A stretch of DNA of 64,000 nucleotides, from NCBI GenBank assembly GCA_934622035.1, contig CAKTVG010000015.1, forward strand, positions 1 to 64,000, given 5' to 3'. Positions 48,339-58,400 of the stretch are shown here, piece after piece (the stretch's first letter is position 1; the number at the start of each line of letters is the position of its first letter). Position numbers and translations under genes: made by a program. The notes below the pieces were generated by a model. The model saw only the letters and a program-made list of their open reading frames with translations. It did no database searches and was not told the origin of the DNA. This DNA comes from an uncultured Oscillospiraceae bacterium. Its GTDB lineage: Bacteria; Bacillota; Clostridia; Oscillospirales; Oscillospiraceae.

Positions 48339-49661
48339 ATGAAGCTGCACCGGAATGAAAAATACGTCAAATGGGGCTTGACGGCTTTCCTCGTGATTGT
48401 TGCGGGCGGCCTGTTCTGGATGGTATTTTCCAACCTGCGCGGATTCTATAACCTCATTCTCGAATTCATCGATATTATCTCCGCTCTGCTCTACGGCTGC
48501 TTCTTCGCCTACCTTATGAATCCGGTCATGGTGCGTTCGCAGAGGGTACTGGATAAGCTTCTGGCGAAAAACAAAAAGCTCACGGAGAAAAGAGCAAAGA
48601 GCATCAGTAAAATTGCCAGTATTGTCATTGCGGTTCTGGTGCTGCTGCTGGCGCTGTATGCCATTGTTGCTTTGATCGTGCCGAATCTCATTTCCAGCCT
48701 GGAGGAGCTGCTGCAAAAGGACCGGCTGGAAACCTATTATAGGACCGTCAGCGACTGGCTCGACGGCATCATCACCAACACGCCCTTTGAGCAGTGGATC
48801 AACAAGAATGTGGACAGCCTGCTGGATTGGGTGCTGAAAACGCTCAACAGCATCGACATTGCGGCCTTTGTTGCCAGCCTGACCAGCTCTGTGTACAGCG
48901 TTGTGGCCGGCGTGTTCAACATTCTCCTCGGCATTGTCGCAGCGGTGTATATTCTGGTCTTCAAGGTGCAGCTGAAATCTCAGGCGAAGAAGCTGACGGT
49001 TGCGATTTTCTCTCCGCGCCATGCCAACCGTCTGTTTGAGATCGCCCGGCGAACCGACCGCATCTTCGGCGGCTACGTTATCGGTAAGATCATCGATGCC
49101 ATTTTCGTCGGCGTTGTGACCTATATCGCCATGCTGATCATGCATCTGCCTTACGCGCCGCTGATTTCCACCATTGTCGGTGTGACGAACGTCATTCCTT
49201 TCTTTGGCCCGATCATCGGCCTGGTGCCCTCGGCACTGCTGCTTTTGATTGACGACCCGCTCAATGCGCTGTACTTCACGATTTTCACCCTGATTCTTCA
49301 GCAGATCGACGGCAATATCGTCGAAAACCGTATTCTCGGCGAACGCCTCGGTATTTCGGACTGGTGGGTTCTGGTGGCAATTCTGGTGTTCGGCGGCGTG
49401 TTCGGCTTCGGCGGAATGATGCTGGGCGTGCCCATTTTTGCGGTGCTGTACACGTTGATTGCTGACGGCGTGAACAAACGTCTGCAAAAAAAGCACTATC
49501 CCACCAGCACGGACGCGTATTACAGCATCCGCACAACGGACGACCTTCCGGTCGCGCCGCCCTCAACCTATGCCTATGTGTCCGTCGAGCCTGCCTACGA
49601 TGTGCAGATCGACCCGGAGGATGAGGAGAGCGCCGACTGGGACGATGAGGATTATGACTAA
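48339..49661 (+). CDS. AI-2E family (PerM/YdiK-like) membrane protein
   Basis: A 440-residue integral membrane protein with about eight helices. It contains the family's characteristic PYAPLISTIVGVTNVIPFFGPIIG and the QQIDGNIVENRILGERLGIS segment. The family includes exporters of autoinducer-2 and cation antiporters, so function is not fixed by homology. The acidic cytoplasmic tail (about 400-440, DPEDEESADWDDEDYD) is unusual. The start at 48339 is chosen for GGGAGGC upstream. The frame is open further upstream but runs through the promoter. Confidence 0.88.
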   Translation: MKLHRNEKYVKWGLTAFLVIVAGGLFWMVFSNLRGFYNLILEFIDIISALLYGCFFAYLMNPVMVRSQRVLDKLLAKNKKLTEKRAKSISKIASIVIAVLVLLLALYAIVALIVPNLISSLEELLQKDRLETYYRTVSDWLDGIITNTPFEQWINKNVDSLLDWVLKTLNSIDIAAFVASLTSSVYSVVAGVFNILLGIVAAVYILVFKVQLKSQAKKLTVAIFSPRHANRLFEIARRTDRIFGGYVIGKIIDAIFVGVVTYIAMLIMHLPYAPLISTIVGVTNVIPFFGPIIGLVPSALLLLIDDPLNALYFTIFTLILQQIDGNIVENRILGERLGISDWWVLVAILVFGGVFGFGGMMLGVPIFAVLYTLIADGVNKRLQKKHYPTSTDAYYSIRTTDDLPVAPPSTYAYVSVEPAYDVQIDPEDEESADWDDEDYD

Positions 49662-49663
49662 CA

Positions 49664-49697
49664 AAAATGGCGTTCCCGCAAGGGAACGCCATTTTCT
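49664..49697. terminator. Bidirectional terminator
   Basis: A perfect 14-bp stem AAAATGGCGTTCCC / GGGAACGCCATTTT with loop GCAA between the convergent AI-2E-type and PBP genes. Confidence 0.88.
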
Positions 49698-51064
49698 TAT
49701 TCCTGCATCGACGCCACGCAGGCGTCCAATACGTCGCTGATGACAGGCAGGCAGGAGGCCGCGCCGCCGCCGCCCTTTTCCACTACGACGACGAAGGCGA
49801 GGGGATAGTCCTCATCCTGCACGAATCCGGCAAACAGGCCGTTGGCCGGTTCACCGTTGCCGACCTCGGCGGTGCCGGACTTACCGCCGGCATAGAGTCC
49901 TGTGAAGTACCAGTCGCCATAGACATTTTCCACGGCGTAGTGCATCATTTCCGTAAGACGGTCCGCGGCCGCGCCGGACATCGCGCGGTCGAGCATGGTG
50001 CGCGATACGCCGTATTTTTTGGAATCGCCGAAGGTCACGCTTTCGACGAGATAGGGCTTTGCCGCCTGTCCGCCGTTTGCGATTGCGCCCATGAGTGTCA
50101 TATACTGGCAGGGGTTGATCTGGTCGGTGTACTGACCGACGCCGGCCCATGCAGCCTCGTAGGTCGTTGCCTTTGAGAGGTCGAAGCTCCCGGCGGCGGT
50201 CGTCGTGCCGTCGAAGGAGATGCGGCCGGTGATGCCGAACTGGCGGACGTATTTCGTCAGCCGGTCGGGGCCGAGCTGCGCGGCGATTTCCGCAAAGGCG
50301 ACATTGCAGGAGTTTGCAAGCGCCTGTTCAAAGTCCTGCTCGCCGTGCACGCCGTTGCAGACAACGGTCTCTGCGCCGACCTGCTTGCTGCCCTCACAGG
50401 TGAAGGTCTGCGACTCGATGTCGCCGATTTCCTCAAGAGCCGCGGCGGCGGTGACGAGCTTGAAGGTCGAGCCGGGGGTGTAATCACCGTAGAGAAAGCG
50501 GTTTACATAAACTCCGTCGTATGCTTCCGGATTCCCGGCAACGTCCGGAACGTCGTCCGGGTCGAAGGTGGGAGAGGAAACGGCGCAGAGAATTTCGCCG
50601 GTCTTATAATTGTACACGCCGACGGCGCCCTTGCGCCCGTCCAGCGCGTTCAGAGCGGCGCTCTGCGCCTCGGCACTGAGGGTGAGCTGCATGCGCCCGA
50701 CATTGTTGCCGGTGGAATAGGTGCCGTTGAAGCGGTCGAAGCCAATCAGGGCGTCGCCGTATTGTGCAAGCAAAAATGCGGGAATATTGCCCTCCCGGTC
50801 GCCCAGCAGGTGCAGCATGGCGCAGCGAACGGACCAGCGCTCCGCGTATTCCTTGCCGTTTGTTGCGTCGAGCAGCACGGTTCCGGAGCGGTCAACGATG
50901 CGCCCGCTGTTCATCACGCCGTCGGTGTAGACGTGCGGACTGTTCTGGAACGTAACCCACTCCGGGGAGTAGATCATATACCGAACGATGATGGTCAGAA
51001 GTCCGCCCAGCAGTACGGCTGCAAGCGCCAGCGCGAACCAGGCGCGTTTTGCAATCTTATTCAT
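49697..51064 (-). CDS. Penicillin-binding protein (class B transpeptidase)
   Basis: A 455-residue transpeptidase. One N-terminal membrane helix (about 9-28), a short pedestal domain with GRIVDRSGTVLLD, and the transpeptidase domain with SxxK at Ser199-Lys202 (GSTFK), SCN near 257 and KSGTAE near 402. It is shorter than FtsI or PBP2 and lacks PASTA domains, like the PbpA/PBP-A proteins paired with a SEDS protein. It follows an FHA-FtsW/RodA gene with an 8-base overlap, so together they make a glycan polymerase-crosslinker pair. GGAGGAGG precedes ATG 51064. Confidence 0.92.
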   Translation of the reverse strand: MNKIAKRAWFALALAAVLLGGLLTIIVRYMIYSPEWVTFQNSPHVYTDGVMNSGRIVDRSGTVLLDATNGKEYAERWSVRCAMLHLLGDREGNIPAFLLAQYGDALIGFDRFNGTYSTGNNVGRMQLTLSAEAQSAALNALDGRKGAVGVYNYKTGEILCAVSSPTFDPDDVPDVAGNPEAYDGVYVNRFLYGDYTPGSTFKLVTAAAALEEIGDIESQTFTCEGSKQVGAETVVCNGVHGEQDFEQALANSCNVAFAEIAAQLGPDRLTKYVRQFGITGRISFDGTTTAAGSFDLSKATTYEAAWAGVGQYTDQINPCQYMTLMGAIANGGQAAKPYLVESVTFGDSKKYGVSRTMLDRAMSGAAADRLTEMMHYAVENVYGDWYFTGLYAGGKSGTAEVGNGEPANGLFAGFVQDEDYPLAFVVVVEKGGGGAASCLPVISDVLDACVASMQE

Positions 51065-52784
51065 AGGGCACCTCCTCCGGTTTGACCATCCGCACGGCAA
51101 AGCTTGCATTCTGGCGCGTATCGGCAGCCTTGATAAAGGCAATCAGCCCCCAGGACGAGAGCATGCTCGAGCCGCCGTTGGAGACGAAGGGGAAGGTGAC
51201 GCCCGTCAGCGGCAGCAGATCCATCGTGCCGAAGACGTTGAGGATCGTCTGGATCATCAGAACGGCGACGGCAGCGCAGGCGCCGATGGTGTAAAAGCTG
51301 CTGCGGCCTACCTTCGCGGAGCGGAAGACGAACACGGCAAGAATGAGAATGGCTGCGACCATGACGATGCCGAGAATCAGACCCCATTCCTCACAGACGA
51401 AGCCGAAAACAAGATCGGTATCCGCTGCTGCGACGTATTTCAGCCAGCCGTTTCCGGCGCCGAGTCCGAGAAGTCCACCGGAGGCGATGCACATCATCGC
51501 GCGTGTCTGCTGATAGCCGGAGTCCAGCGCGTGTTCCCAGGCGTGTCCCCATGAGGCAAAGCGGCGCAGAATATGCGGACGGAAGCGCACGGCGAGCACA
51601 CCGGCAAAGCCGGTCGCGGCACAGGCGAGGGCAATGGTTGCAAAGCTGCCGGAGCGGAGAAAAGCAATGACAAGGAAGGCGACGAAAAAGATCAGCGCCG
51701 TGCCAAAGTCGTTCATCAGCGCTAGGCAGCCGCAGACCGCGGCGGAGTAGACGATGAACAGAATCAGATTTCGCTTTGTCACGATCCGATCCATTGTGGA
51801 CGCGCCGACGTAGATGAAGCAGAGCTTGACCAGCTCCGAGGGCTGGAAGGAGAGCGGCCCAATCATGATCCAGTTTTTCGCGCCGTACATCTCCGTGCCG
51901 AAGACCAGATTGCACAAAAGCAGCAGCATGCCGCCCACCGCCGCCAGATAGCGGAAGCGCTTGGCGCGCGTCAGATCGCGCAGCGACCAGCCGATGATGA
52001 GATAAATGACGATGCCGCCGACGAGACAGATCAGCTGCTTTCCCATTTTTGACGCATCGTCAGAGGCAATCACGGAAAAGCCGATGGTCGAAAGAAAGAA
52101 GGCCAGCGTTTCCACCTCATATCCGCTTCGATGGGCAAGTCGCAGCGCCAGAAACAGCAGCCACTCGATGCCGATGAGAGCGGAGAAGCCAAGAACCGCA
52201 GAGCCCATGGCCTCGGCACTTAGGTGCGTGAGGAACTGGATGCCCGTAAACAGCTGAAACAGCGTCAAAAACAGCAGCGTCAGCGCGGGAGAACCCATGC
52301 GCTGCGGCTTTGTGCGTGTGGCAAGCTGATCCTCCATTTCCTCCTGTGTCACGGAGGTGAGGATCATCTCCACGCCGCCGAGATTGATTCGGTCGCCGTA
52401 TTCCACGGGAGAAAGCGTGACCTGTTCGCCGTTGACCAGGACGGCTCCGCGGGAGCCGATGTCCGTGACGGACCAGCTGCCGTCATCGTAGCGCGTCAGA
52501 ACGGCGTGATTGCGGGAAACGGTTGGAAAATCGACAACGATGTCGCAGCCGCGGCTGCGGCCGATGATGTTTTCCCAATGGGTGATCGGAAGCTGATTGC
52601 CGTCCGGCATGACAAGCCATGCCCAGGTTTCCGGCTCCTGACGGAATTTCAATAGGGGCTTCGCACAGCGCCAGAGAATCAGAGTGGCCAGCAGGGGAGC
52701 CGCATAGCGCCAGACGGTGCAGAATACCTCTGCCAGCTTTGCGCCGTTTCCCTGAAAATAGTCAAAGACTGCCGAAAAGTCCAT
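51057..52784 (-). CDS. FHA domain fused to FtsW/RodA/SpoVE (SEDS) protein
   Basis: A 575-residue fusion. After an N-terminal membrane helix (about 27-40) comes a forkhead-associated domain (about 72-140) with phosphothreonine-binding residues in place: IIGRSRGCDIVV, SRNHAVL and VNGE. A SEDS glycosyltransferase follows, with about ten helices, KNWIMIGPLSFQPSELVKL, NDFGTALIFF and the C-terminal PLTGVTFPFVSNGGSSML. SEDS proteins polymerise peptidoglycan. The FHA domain implies control by a Ser/Thr kinase such as PrkC, not encoded here. A consensus promoter and GGAGGTGA precede the ATG at 52784. Confidence 0.93.
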   Translation of the reverse strand: MDFSAVFDYFQGNGAKLAEVFCTVWRYAAPLLATLILWRCAKPLLKFRQEPETWAWLVMPDGNQLPITHWENIIGRSRGCDIVVDFPTVSRNHAVLTRYDDGSWSVTDIGSRGAVLVNGEQVTLSPVEYGDRINLGGVEMILTSVTQEEMEDQLATRTKPQRMGSPALTLLFLTLFQLFTGIQFLTHLSAEAMGSAVLGFSALIGIEWLLFLALRLAHRSGYEVETLAFFLSTIGFSVIASDDASKMGKQLICLVGGIVIYLIIGWSLRDLTRAKRFRYLAAVGGMLLLLCNLVFGTEMYGAKNWIMIGPLSFQPSELVKLCFIYVGASTMDRIVTKRNLILFIVYSAAVCGCLALMNDFGTALIFFVAFLVIAFLRSGSFATIALACAATGFAGVLAVRFRPHILRRFASWGHAWEHALDSGYQQTRAMMCIASGGLLGLGAGNGWLKYVAAADTDLVFGFVCEEWGLILGIVMVAAILILAVFVFRSAKVGRSSFYTIGACAAVAVLMIQTILNVFGTMDLLPLTGVTFPFVSNGGSSMLSSWGLIAFIKAADTRQNASFAVRMVKPEEVPYE

Positions 52785-52818
52785 TGCGTCACCTCCGTAT
52801 GATTCAGAAGATGGATTC

Positions 52819-52847
52819 ATTATATATAGGAATATCATTTTTGTCAA
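52819..52847 (-). promoter_or_regulatory. Promoter of the FHA-FtsW/PBP operon
   Basis: Minus strand TTGACA (52847-52842), 17-base spacer, TATAAT (52824-52819): a full consensus sigma-A promoter 35 bases before the gene. Confidence 0.85.
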
Positions 52848-52848
52848 T

Positions 52849-52872
52849 CCGGCGGGGCAAAGGCCCCGCCGG
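52849..52872 (-). terminator. Hairpin after dapA
   Basis: A GC-rich perfect stem CCGGCGGGGC / GCCCCGCCGG with a short loop lies directly between the dapA stop and the next promoter. It lacks a T run, so termination would be weak. Confidence 0.5.
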
Positions 52873-52887
52873 GAACGGGGTTGGCAA

Positions 52888-53772
52888 TCAGCGTTCGGCG
52901 CAGAGCAGCATGGCTGCCCGGAGCGTGGTTCGCTTTTCTTCGGAAATCGGCGTCAGCGGCAGACGCAGCTCGCCGGTGCAGAATCCGGCATCCTCCATTG
53001 CCGCCTTGATCGGGATGGGATTGACATCGGAAAACAGCGTATCGATCAGCGGCATGCACGCGCATTGCAGCCGAGCGGATGCGGAATAATCCTGCCGCAG
53101 GCAGGCCTCCGCGATTTCTACGGTCAGGCGTGGACGCAGGTTGGAAAGGACGGAGATGACGCCTTTTCCGCCGAGCGCCATGACCGCCGTGATCTGATCG
53201 TCGTTCCCGGACCAGATGTGCAGCGCGTCGCCGCAGAGGTTGCGGATGCGGGCGACCTGCGAAAGATTGCCGCCGGCTTCCTTCACGCCGTTGATGCGTG
53301 GATGAAGAGAAAGCGCACGGCAGGTTTCCGGCTGAAGATTCACGCCCGTGCGGGAGGGAACGTTGTATGCAATCAGCGGCAGGGCAGTCGCGTCGGCGAT
53401 CGCGGTATAGTGGGCGACCAAGCCGCTCTGCGAGGCCTTGTTATAGTATGGAGTCACGGCCAGCAGCGCATCCGCGCCGCTATTCTCTGCCTGCTGCGCA
53501 AGCCGGACGGACGATACGGTGCTGTTTGTGCCAATTCCCGCGATTACCTTGCAGCGTCCGGCACAGAGTGCTGCCGCGCGGGCAATCAGCGTTCTGCGCT
53601 CCTCCTCGGTCAGTGTCGAAGCCTCACCGGTCGTGCCGCAAACGACGACGGCGGAGACGCCTGCATGCAGTTGGACGGAAAGCAAATGGTCAAATGCGTC
53701 AAGGTCGAGCTGACCTGCGCGAAACGGCGTAACGAGTGCGGTCGCAACGCCGGTAAATACCGGTTCCTTCAT
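52888..53772 (-). CDS. dapA: 4-hydroxy-tetrahydrodipicolinate synthase
   Basis: A 294-residue TIM-barrel aldolase condensing pyruvate and aspartate semialdehyde in lysine/diaminopimelate synthesis. Diaminopimelate is used in cell walls and dipicolinate in spores. Signatures: GVATALVTPF near the start, VVCGTTGEASTLTEEE, the Tyr in YNVPSRTGVNL and the Schiff-base Lys in INGVKEAGGN (about 163). GGAGGTG precedes the ATG at 53772. No other lysine genes are adjacent. It precedes the peptidoglycan-synthesis operon on the same strand. Confidence 0.95.
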   Translation of the reverse strand: MKEPVFTGVATALVTPFRAGQLDLDAFDHLLSVQLHAGVSAVVVCGTTGEASTLTEEERRTLIARAAALCAGRCKVIAGIGTNSTVSSVRLAQQAENSGADALLAVTPYYNKASQSGLVAHYTAIADATALPLIAYNVPSRTGVNLQPETCRALSLHPRINGVKEAGGNLSQVARIRNLCGDALHIWSGNDDQITAVMALGGKGVISVLSNLRPRLTVEIAEACLRQDYSASARLQCACMPLIDTLFSDVNPIPIKAAMEDAGFCTGELRLPLTPISEEKRTTLRAAMLLCAER

Positions 53773-53823
53773 AGAAACACCTCCGGTGCATCCTATGAAT
53801 TTCCGGGCGGTTCTGTGCGAAAG

Positions 53824-53852
53824 GTTGCATTCCCGGCGTGTATGCGCTATAC
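53824..53852 (+). promoter_or_regulatory. queA promoter
   Basis: TTGCAT (53824-53829), 17-base spacer, TATACT (53847-53852). The hexamers are identical to those of the ssrA promoter. Confidence 0.7.
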
Positions 53853-53889
53853 TATGTGCAGAGTTTGTTGGAAAGAGAGCGAAAACGCA

Positions 53890-54930
53890 TTGAAAACAAG
53901 TGACTTTTATTACGAGCTTCCGCCGGAGCTGATTGCACAGACGCCGCTGGAGCGGCGCGATGCATCCCGGCTGATGGTTCTTGACCCGGTGACCGAGACG
54001 ATAGAGCACCGGCATTTTTATGACCTCGGGGACTATTTGCAGCCCGGTGACTGCCTGGTCATGAACGATTCCCGCGTCCTTCCGGCGCGTCTGCTCGGCA
54101 AGCGTGTGCCCACCGGCGGTGCGGTAGAGGTTCTGCTTTTGCAGGATAAGGGCGAGAAGACCTGGGAATGCCTCGTCAAGCCCGGCCGTAAGCTGCACGA
54201 GGGCGCACAGATCTCCTTCGGCGACGGCATGCTGACCGCGGAAGTGACACAGGTCCTGGAGAGCGGAAACCGGCTGGTAAAATTCCACTATGAGGGCATC
54301 TTCCTTGAGATCCTGGAGCAGCTCGGGAAAATGCCGCTGCCGCCCTATATCAAGGAGGAGCTGGCCGATGGCGAACGCTACCAGACGGTTTATTCCCGCG
54401 TGACCGGCTCTGCCGCCGCGCCAACCGCCGGCCTGCATTTTACCAAGGAGCTCTTGGCGCAGCTGGAGACGAAGGGGGTACGGCTGGCGTATATCACGCT
54501 GCATGTGGGCCTCGGTACCTTCCGGCCGGTCAAGGTGGATGATGTGACCCAACATCACATGCACTCGGAGTTCTGCATGATTTCTGCCGAGACGGCGCAG
54601 CTGCTCAATGAAACCCGCGCAGGCGGCGGACGCATCGTCTGTGTCGGAACCACCTCCTGCCGGACGCTGGAATCCCTTGCGGATGAAAACGGAAACTTTA
54701 CCGAGCGCTCTGCGTGGACGGATATTTTCATCTATCCCGGCTATCGCTTCCGTGCGATGGATGCGCTGATCACGAACTTCCACCTACCGGAGAGCACGCT
54801 TATCATGCTGGTATCCGCGTTTGCGGGCTACGGTTTTACCATGCGGGCCTATCGCGAGGCGGTGCAGGAGCGCTACCGTTTCTTCAGCTTTGGAGACGCC
54901 TGCTTCTTCTGCCGCGGGCAAAAGAAATGA
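53890..54930 (+). CDS. queA: tRNA preQ1(34) S-adenosylmethionine ribosyltransferase-isomerase
   Basis: A 346-residue enzyme that transfers the ribosyl part of SAM to preQ1 in tRNA, forming epoxyqueuosine. Family signatures: DFYYELPPELIAQTPLERRD near the start, LVMNDSRVLPARLLG, the PPYIKEELADGERYQTVYS segment, SAAAPTAGLHFTKEL, and the C-terminal ITNFHLPESTLIMLVSAF. The start is TTG at 53890, just before KTSDF, as the homologue N-terminus requires. A long upstream open frame passes through the promoter and is rejected. The partner gene tgt is 7 kb downstream. Confidence 0.95.
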   Translation: MKTSDFYYELPPELIAQTPLERRDASRLMVLDPVTETIEHRHFYDLGDYLQPGDCLVMNDSRVLPARLLGKRVPTGGAVEVLLLQDKGEKTWECLVKPGRKLHEGAQISFGDGMLTAEVTQVLESGNRLVKFHYEGIFLEILEQLGKMPLPPYIKEELADGERYQTVYSRVTGSAAAPTAGLHFTKELLAQLETKGVRLAYITLHVGLGTFRPVKVDDVTQHHMHSEFCMISAETAQLLNETRAGGGRIVCVGTTSCRTLESLADENGNFTERSAWTDIFIYPGYRFRAMDALITNFHLPESTLIMLVSAFAGYGFTMRAYREAVQERYRFFSFGDACFFCRGQKK

Positions 54931-54978
54931 AAATGTGCACGAGCTGCGGATACTCCGCGACTCGTGCACATTTCTCTT
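54931..54978 (+). terminator. queA terminator
   Basis: A 13-bp stem AAATGTGCACGAG / CTCGTGCACATTT containing an inner GCGGA/TCCGC hairpin, followed by a T-rich tail. Confidence 0.8.
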
Positions 54979-55094
54979 AAAAATCCATCGTAAACGGACA
55001 GAATCACAAAAATTTTTTATTCATCAAACGAATTTTTATTATCTTTTCCCGCAGAATATACAGAATTATATTAATGTGACAATAAGACGTGTAA

Positions 55095-55232
55095 CGAGAG
55101 ACAATAGCGGCAAGCCGGTGTCGCTGTGGCAAATTCGCCAAAGAGCTTAAAAGACATATACTCGGCCGAGATGATTTGCTAGATTACATTAATTGGCTAT
55201 ATGCTGTAAATTATGGAAAAGTTGAACAATAA
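55095..55232 (+). pseudogene. Possible C-terminal gene fragment
   Basis: A 45-codon open stretch with natural-looking composition ends KRHILGRDDLLDYINWLYAV then nine further residues and a stop. It is preceded by an in-frame stop and no start codon or ribosome site. It may be the tail of a lost gene. No family was recognised. Confidence 0.25.
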
Positions 55233-55292
55233 TTCACTGATTTAAATCAATTTTTTCTACGGGACGAAAAAGCAAAAAGTTTGTATTTTTAA

Positions 55293-55321
55293 TTGCATTT
55301 CTGTGAATAAAAATGTATCAT
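55293..55321 (+). promoter_or_regulatory. Promoter of the giant subtilase gene
   Basis: TTGCAT (55293-55298), 17-base spacer, TATCAT (55316-55321). The leader is about 100 bases. Confidence 0.55.
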
Positions 55322-55427
55322 ATTGATAACCAAAGAGGGGAACCGGCATCGGGCATCTCGCCGGTGTCCTTCCAGGAATCAAAAGTAATTTTACCGGCTA
55401 ATCACCGGAGAAAGAGAGAGTGCGCTT

Positions 55428-58400
55428 ATGAAACACGCCCATCCCTGGAAACAGGTTGTTGCGCTGCTTCTTGCGCTCGTTCTTGCGGTTGGCCTGATCA
55501 CCCCGACGTGGGCGGTCGACGAAACTGCTGCGAGCAAGGGCAACGTCACCTGGGAAAAGGTGGACAACGACGCGTACGACATTGAGCTGCCTGTCAAGGG
55601 CAACACAGTGGCGGACGACGAAACTCAGCAGTACGCAGATACGGATGTTGTCCGTGTCTCCATCGTTCTGTCTGATCCCTCTACCCTGGAAAAGGGTTTC
55701 ACGACGCAGCAGATTGCCAGCGCAAATTCCAAGGCAATCAAGTATCGTGATAACCTGGAAACCAAGCAGGAGAAGATGGCCAAGACCATCTCCAAGAAAG
55801 CTCTGGACGGCGAGACTCTCGACGTTGTTTGGAACCTGACGCTTTCTGCGAACATCATCTCCGCAAATGTGGAGTATGGTCAGATTGAAGCGATCGAAAA
55901 GGTCTCCGGCGTTGAAGAAGTTCTCATCGAGACCCGCTATGAGCCGTGCGTCGTCAATCAGTCTGAGACGACGGACCCGAACATGGCGACCTCAGATAAG
56001 ATGATCGGCTCGACCGCAGCCTGGGCTTCCGGTTACACCGGCGCCGGCTCCAAGGTTGCCATCATCGATACTGGCGCTGACACGGATCATCCGTCCCTCG
56101 ACCCCTATGCTTACAGCTACGCGGTCAGAGGCACCGACGCCGTTCCGATGACTGCTGCCGACACCGCAAAGGTCCTCTCCCAGCTGAACATCGCCAAGAA
56201 CGGCGTGACTGCGGAAGACCTTTACGTCAATGCCAAGATCCCCTTCGCGTATAACTACATTGACGGCGACACCGATGTCACCCATGACAATGATACCCAG
56301 GGCGACCACGGCTCCCATGTTACCGGCATTGCCGCCGGCAACCGTTACATCGCCAATGAAGACGGTACTTACTCCAATGCTCTGGATACCGTTCTGACCC
56401 AAGGTGTTGCCCCTGATGCCCAGGTTTTCACCATGAAGGTCTTCGGTAAGGGCGGCGGTGCTTACGACTCCGACTACATGGCTGCAATTGAAGACGCCAT
56501 CGTCCTCGGCGCCGATTCCGCAAACCTGTCTCTCGGCAGCGGCAACCCCGGCTTCTCACACAACGCGAAGGCTGCCTATCAGGCAATCCTCGAGCGTGTC
56601 ACCGAAAGTGGCCTGGTCGTTGCGATGTCCGCCGGTAACTCCGGCAGCTGGTTCGAGAACACTCCGTATGGCTACCCCTACGCTGACGGCGTGAGCTGGG
56701 CAACCAACGGCAGCCCCGGATCCTTCACCAACTCCCTTGCGGTTGCCTCCGTTGACAACGTTGGCTCCACCGGCAACTATGTTGAGGTCGCCGGCACCAA
56801 GATGTTCTACAACGACACCACCGACGCTCCCATCCAGCCCATGACCGCGCTGGCAGGCGAGCACAAGTTCGTGTATGTTGACGCTCCCGGCAATCCCAGC
56901 GACTTCGCCGCCGCAGGCGACGAAATCAAGGACGCGATTGCACTCTGCAACCGCGGCGCCATCAACTTCACTGCGAAGGGCAACAACGCCATCGCGGCCG
57001 GTGCAATTGCAACGATCGTTGTGAACAATGTTGAGGGCACCATCAACATGTCCACTGACGGCTACACCGAAACCGCTCCTTATGTCTCCATGACCTTTGC
57101 TGATGGTCTGACCATCAAGGCGAATGCCGAGAAGAAGGAAGCGAACGGCGTGACCTACTATGTCGGCACGATGAAGGTTGCTGCAACTCCTGCTGTCAAC
57201 GACACCACCGCCGACTACTACACCATCAGCGACTTCTCCTCCTGGGGCGTTCCCGGCTCCCTGGAGCTCAAGCCCGAGATCACCGCTCCCGGCGGCAACA
57301 TCTACTCCCTGAAGGACGGCGGTACCTATCAGAATATGTCCGGTACCTCCATGGCCTCTCCGCAGGTTGCCGGTATGGCGGCTGTCGTCGGCCAGTACAT
57401 CAGAGAAAAAGATCTGACCACGAAGACCGGCCTGTCCTCCCGTACCCTCACGCAGTCGCTGCTGATGTCCACCGCGACTCCGATGTATGAAGAATTCGTT
57501 GGCAGCGAGGGCAATGGTTACTATCCCGTGCTCCGTCAGGGCGCTGGTCTTGCCAATGTCGGCGCAGCCGTTTCCAGCGGCAGCTACATCCTGATGGATG
57601 CCAACGCAACCGATTCCTACAAGGACGGCAAGGTCAAGGCCGAGCTCGGCGAAGACGCTGACCGCACCGGCCTGTACACCTTCGGTTTCACCATCTACAA
57701 CATGGAAGATACCGCTACCGCGTTCAATCTCGATGCGGACTTCTTCACGCAGGACGTGTTTACAAACTACATCAGCGACAGCACGACCGCGAACTTCGAG
57801 GATGCCTGGACCACCCCGATTGCTGCCAACGTCTCCTGGGATGTCGACGGCAAGACCATCGAGGTTGCTGACGCTTCCGGTATGGAGCACTGCGACTTCA
57901 ACGGCGACGGCAAGATTAACGCTGACGACGGCCAGGCTCTGCTTGACTATGTCACCGGCGTTCGTGCCGAAATCAATGACAAGGCATACGCTGACTTCAG
58001 CGAAGACGGCGACATCGACACCTACGATGCATACCTCTTCTTCAAGCGTCTCGGCAAGAGCGCCGTTGAGGTTCCCGCAAACGGCTCTGTCCATGTTACC
58101 GTGACCGCACAGCTCAGCAAGGCTATGCTCGACATGTATGACGAGGCCAGCGACGGCACCGGCACCTATGTTGAAGGCTATGTCTACGCTTCTGAGCTTG
58201 CCAGCGCAGAAGGCGAAGAGGGCACCGAGCACTCCATCCCCGTTCTCGGCTACTACGGCAGCTGGACCGATGCTTCCATGTACGACATCGGCAGCTATCT
58301 CGAGTATGCCAACGGCATGGAGAACCGTGTTCCTTATATGTACGCGGCTGCCGGCAACAATGCCCTGAAGTATCAGAGCCTCACCGTGCAGTACGCCGGC

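Larger units (their letters stand above)
54979..55427. other. AT-rich gap with possible gene remnant and long leader
   Basis: About 450 bases, far more AT-rich than the neighbours. It holds a coherent 45-codon stretch without start (55095-55232), the promoter at 55293, and a roughly 100-base leader with a hairpin ACCGGC / GCCGGT (55342-55365). No known riboswitch was recognised in the leader. Confidence 0.6.

Noticed and set aside
53065..53889. Upstream extension of the queA reading frame by 275 codons
   Set aside because: It is antisense to dapA and contains the queA promoter. Homologue N-termini begin at KTSDF, so TTG 53890 is the start.
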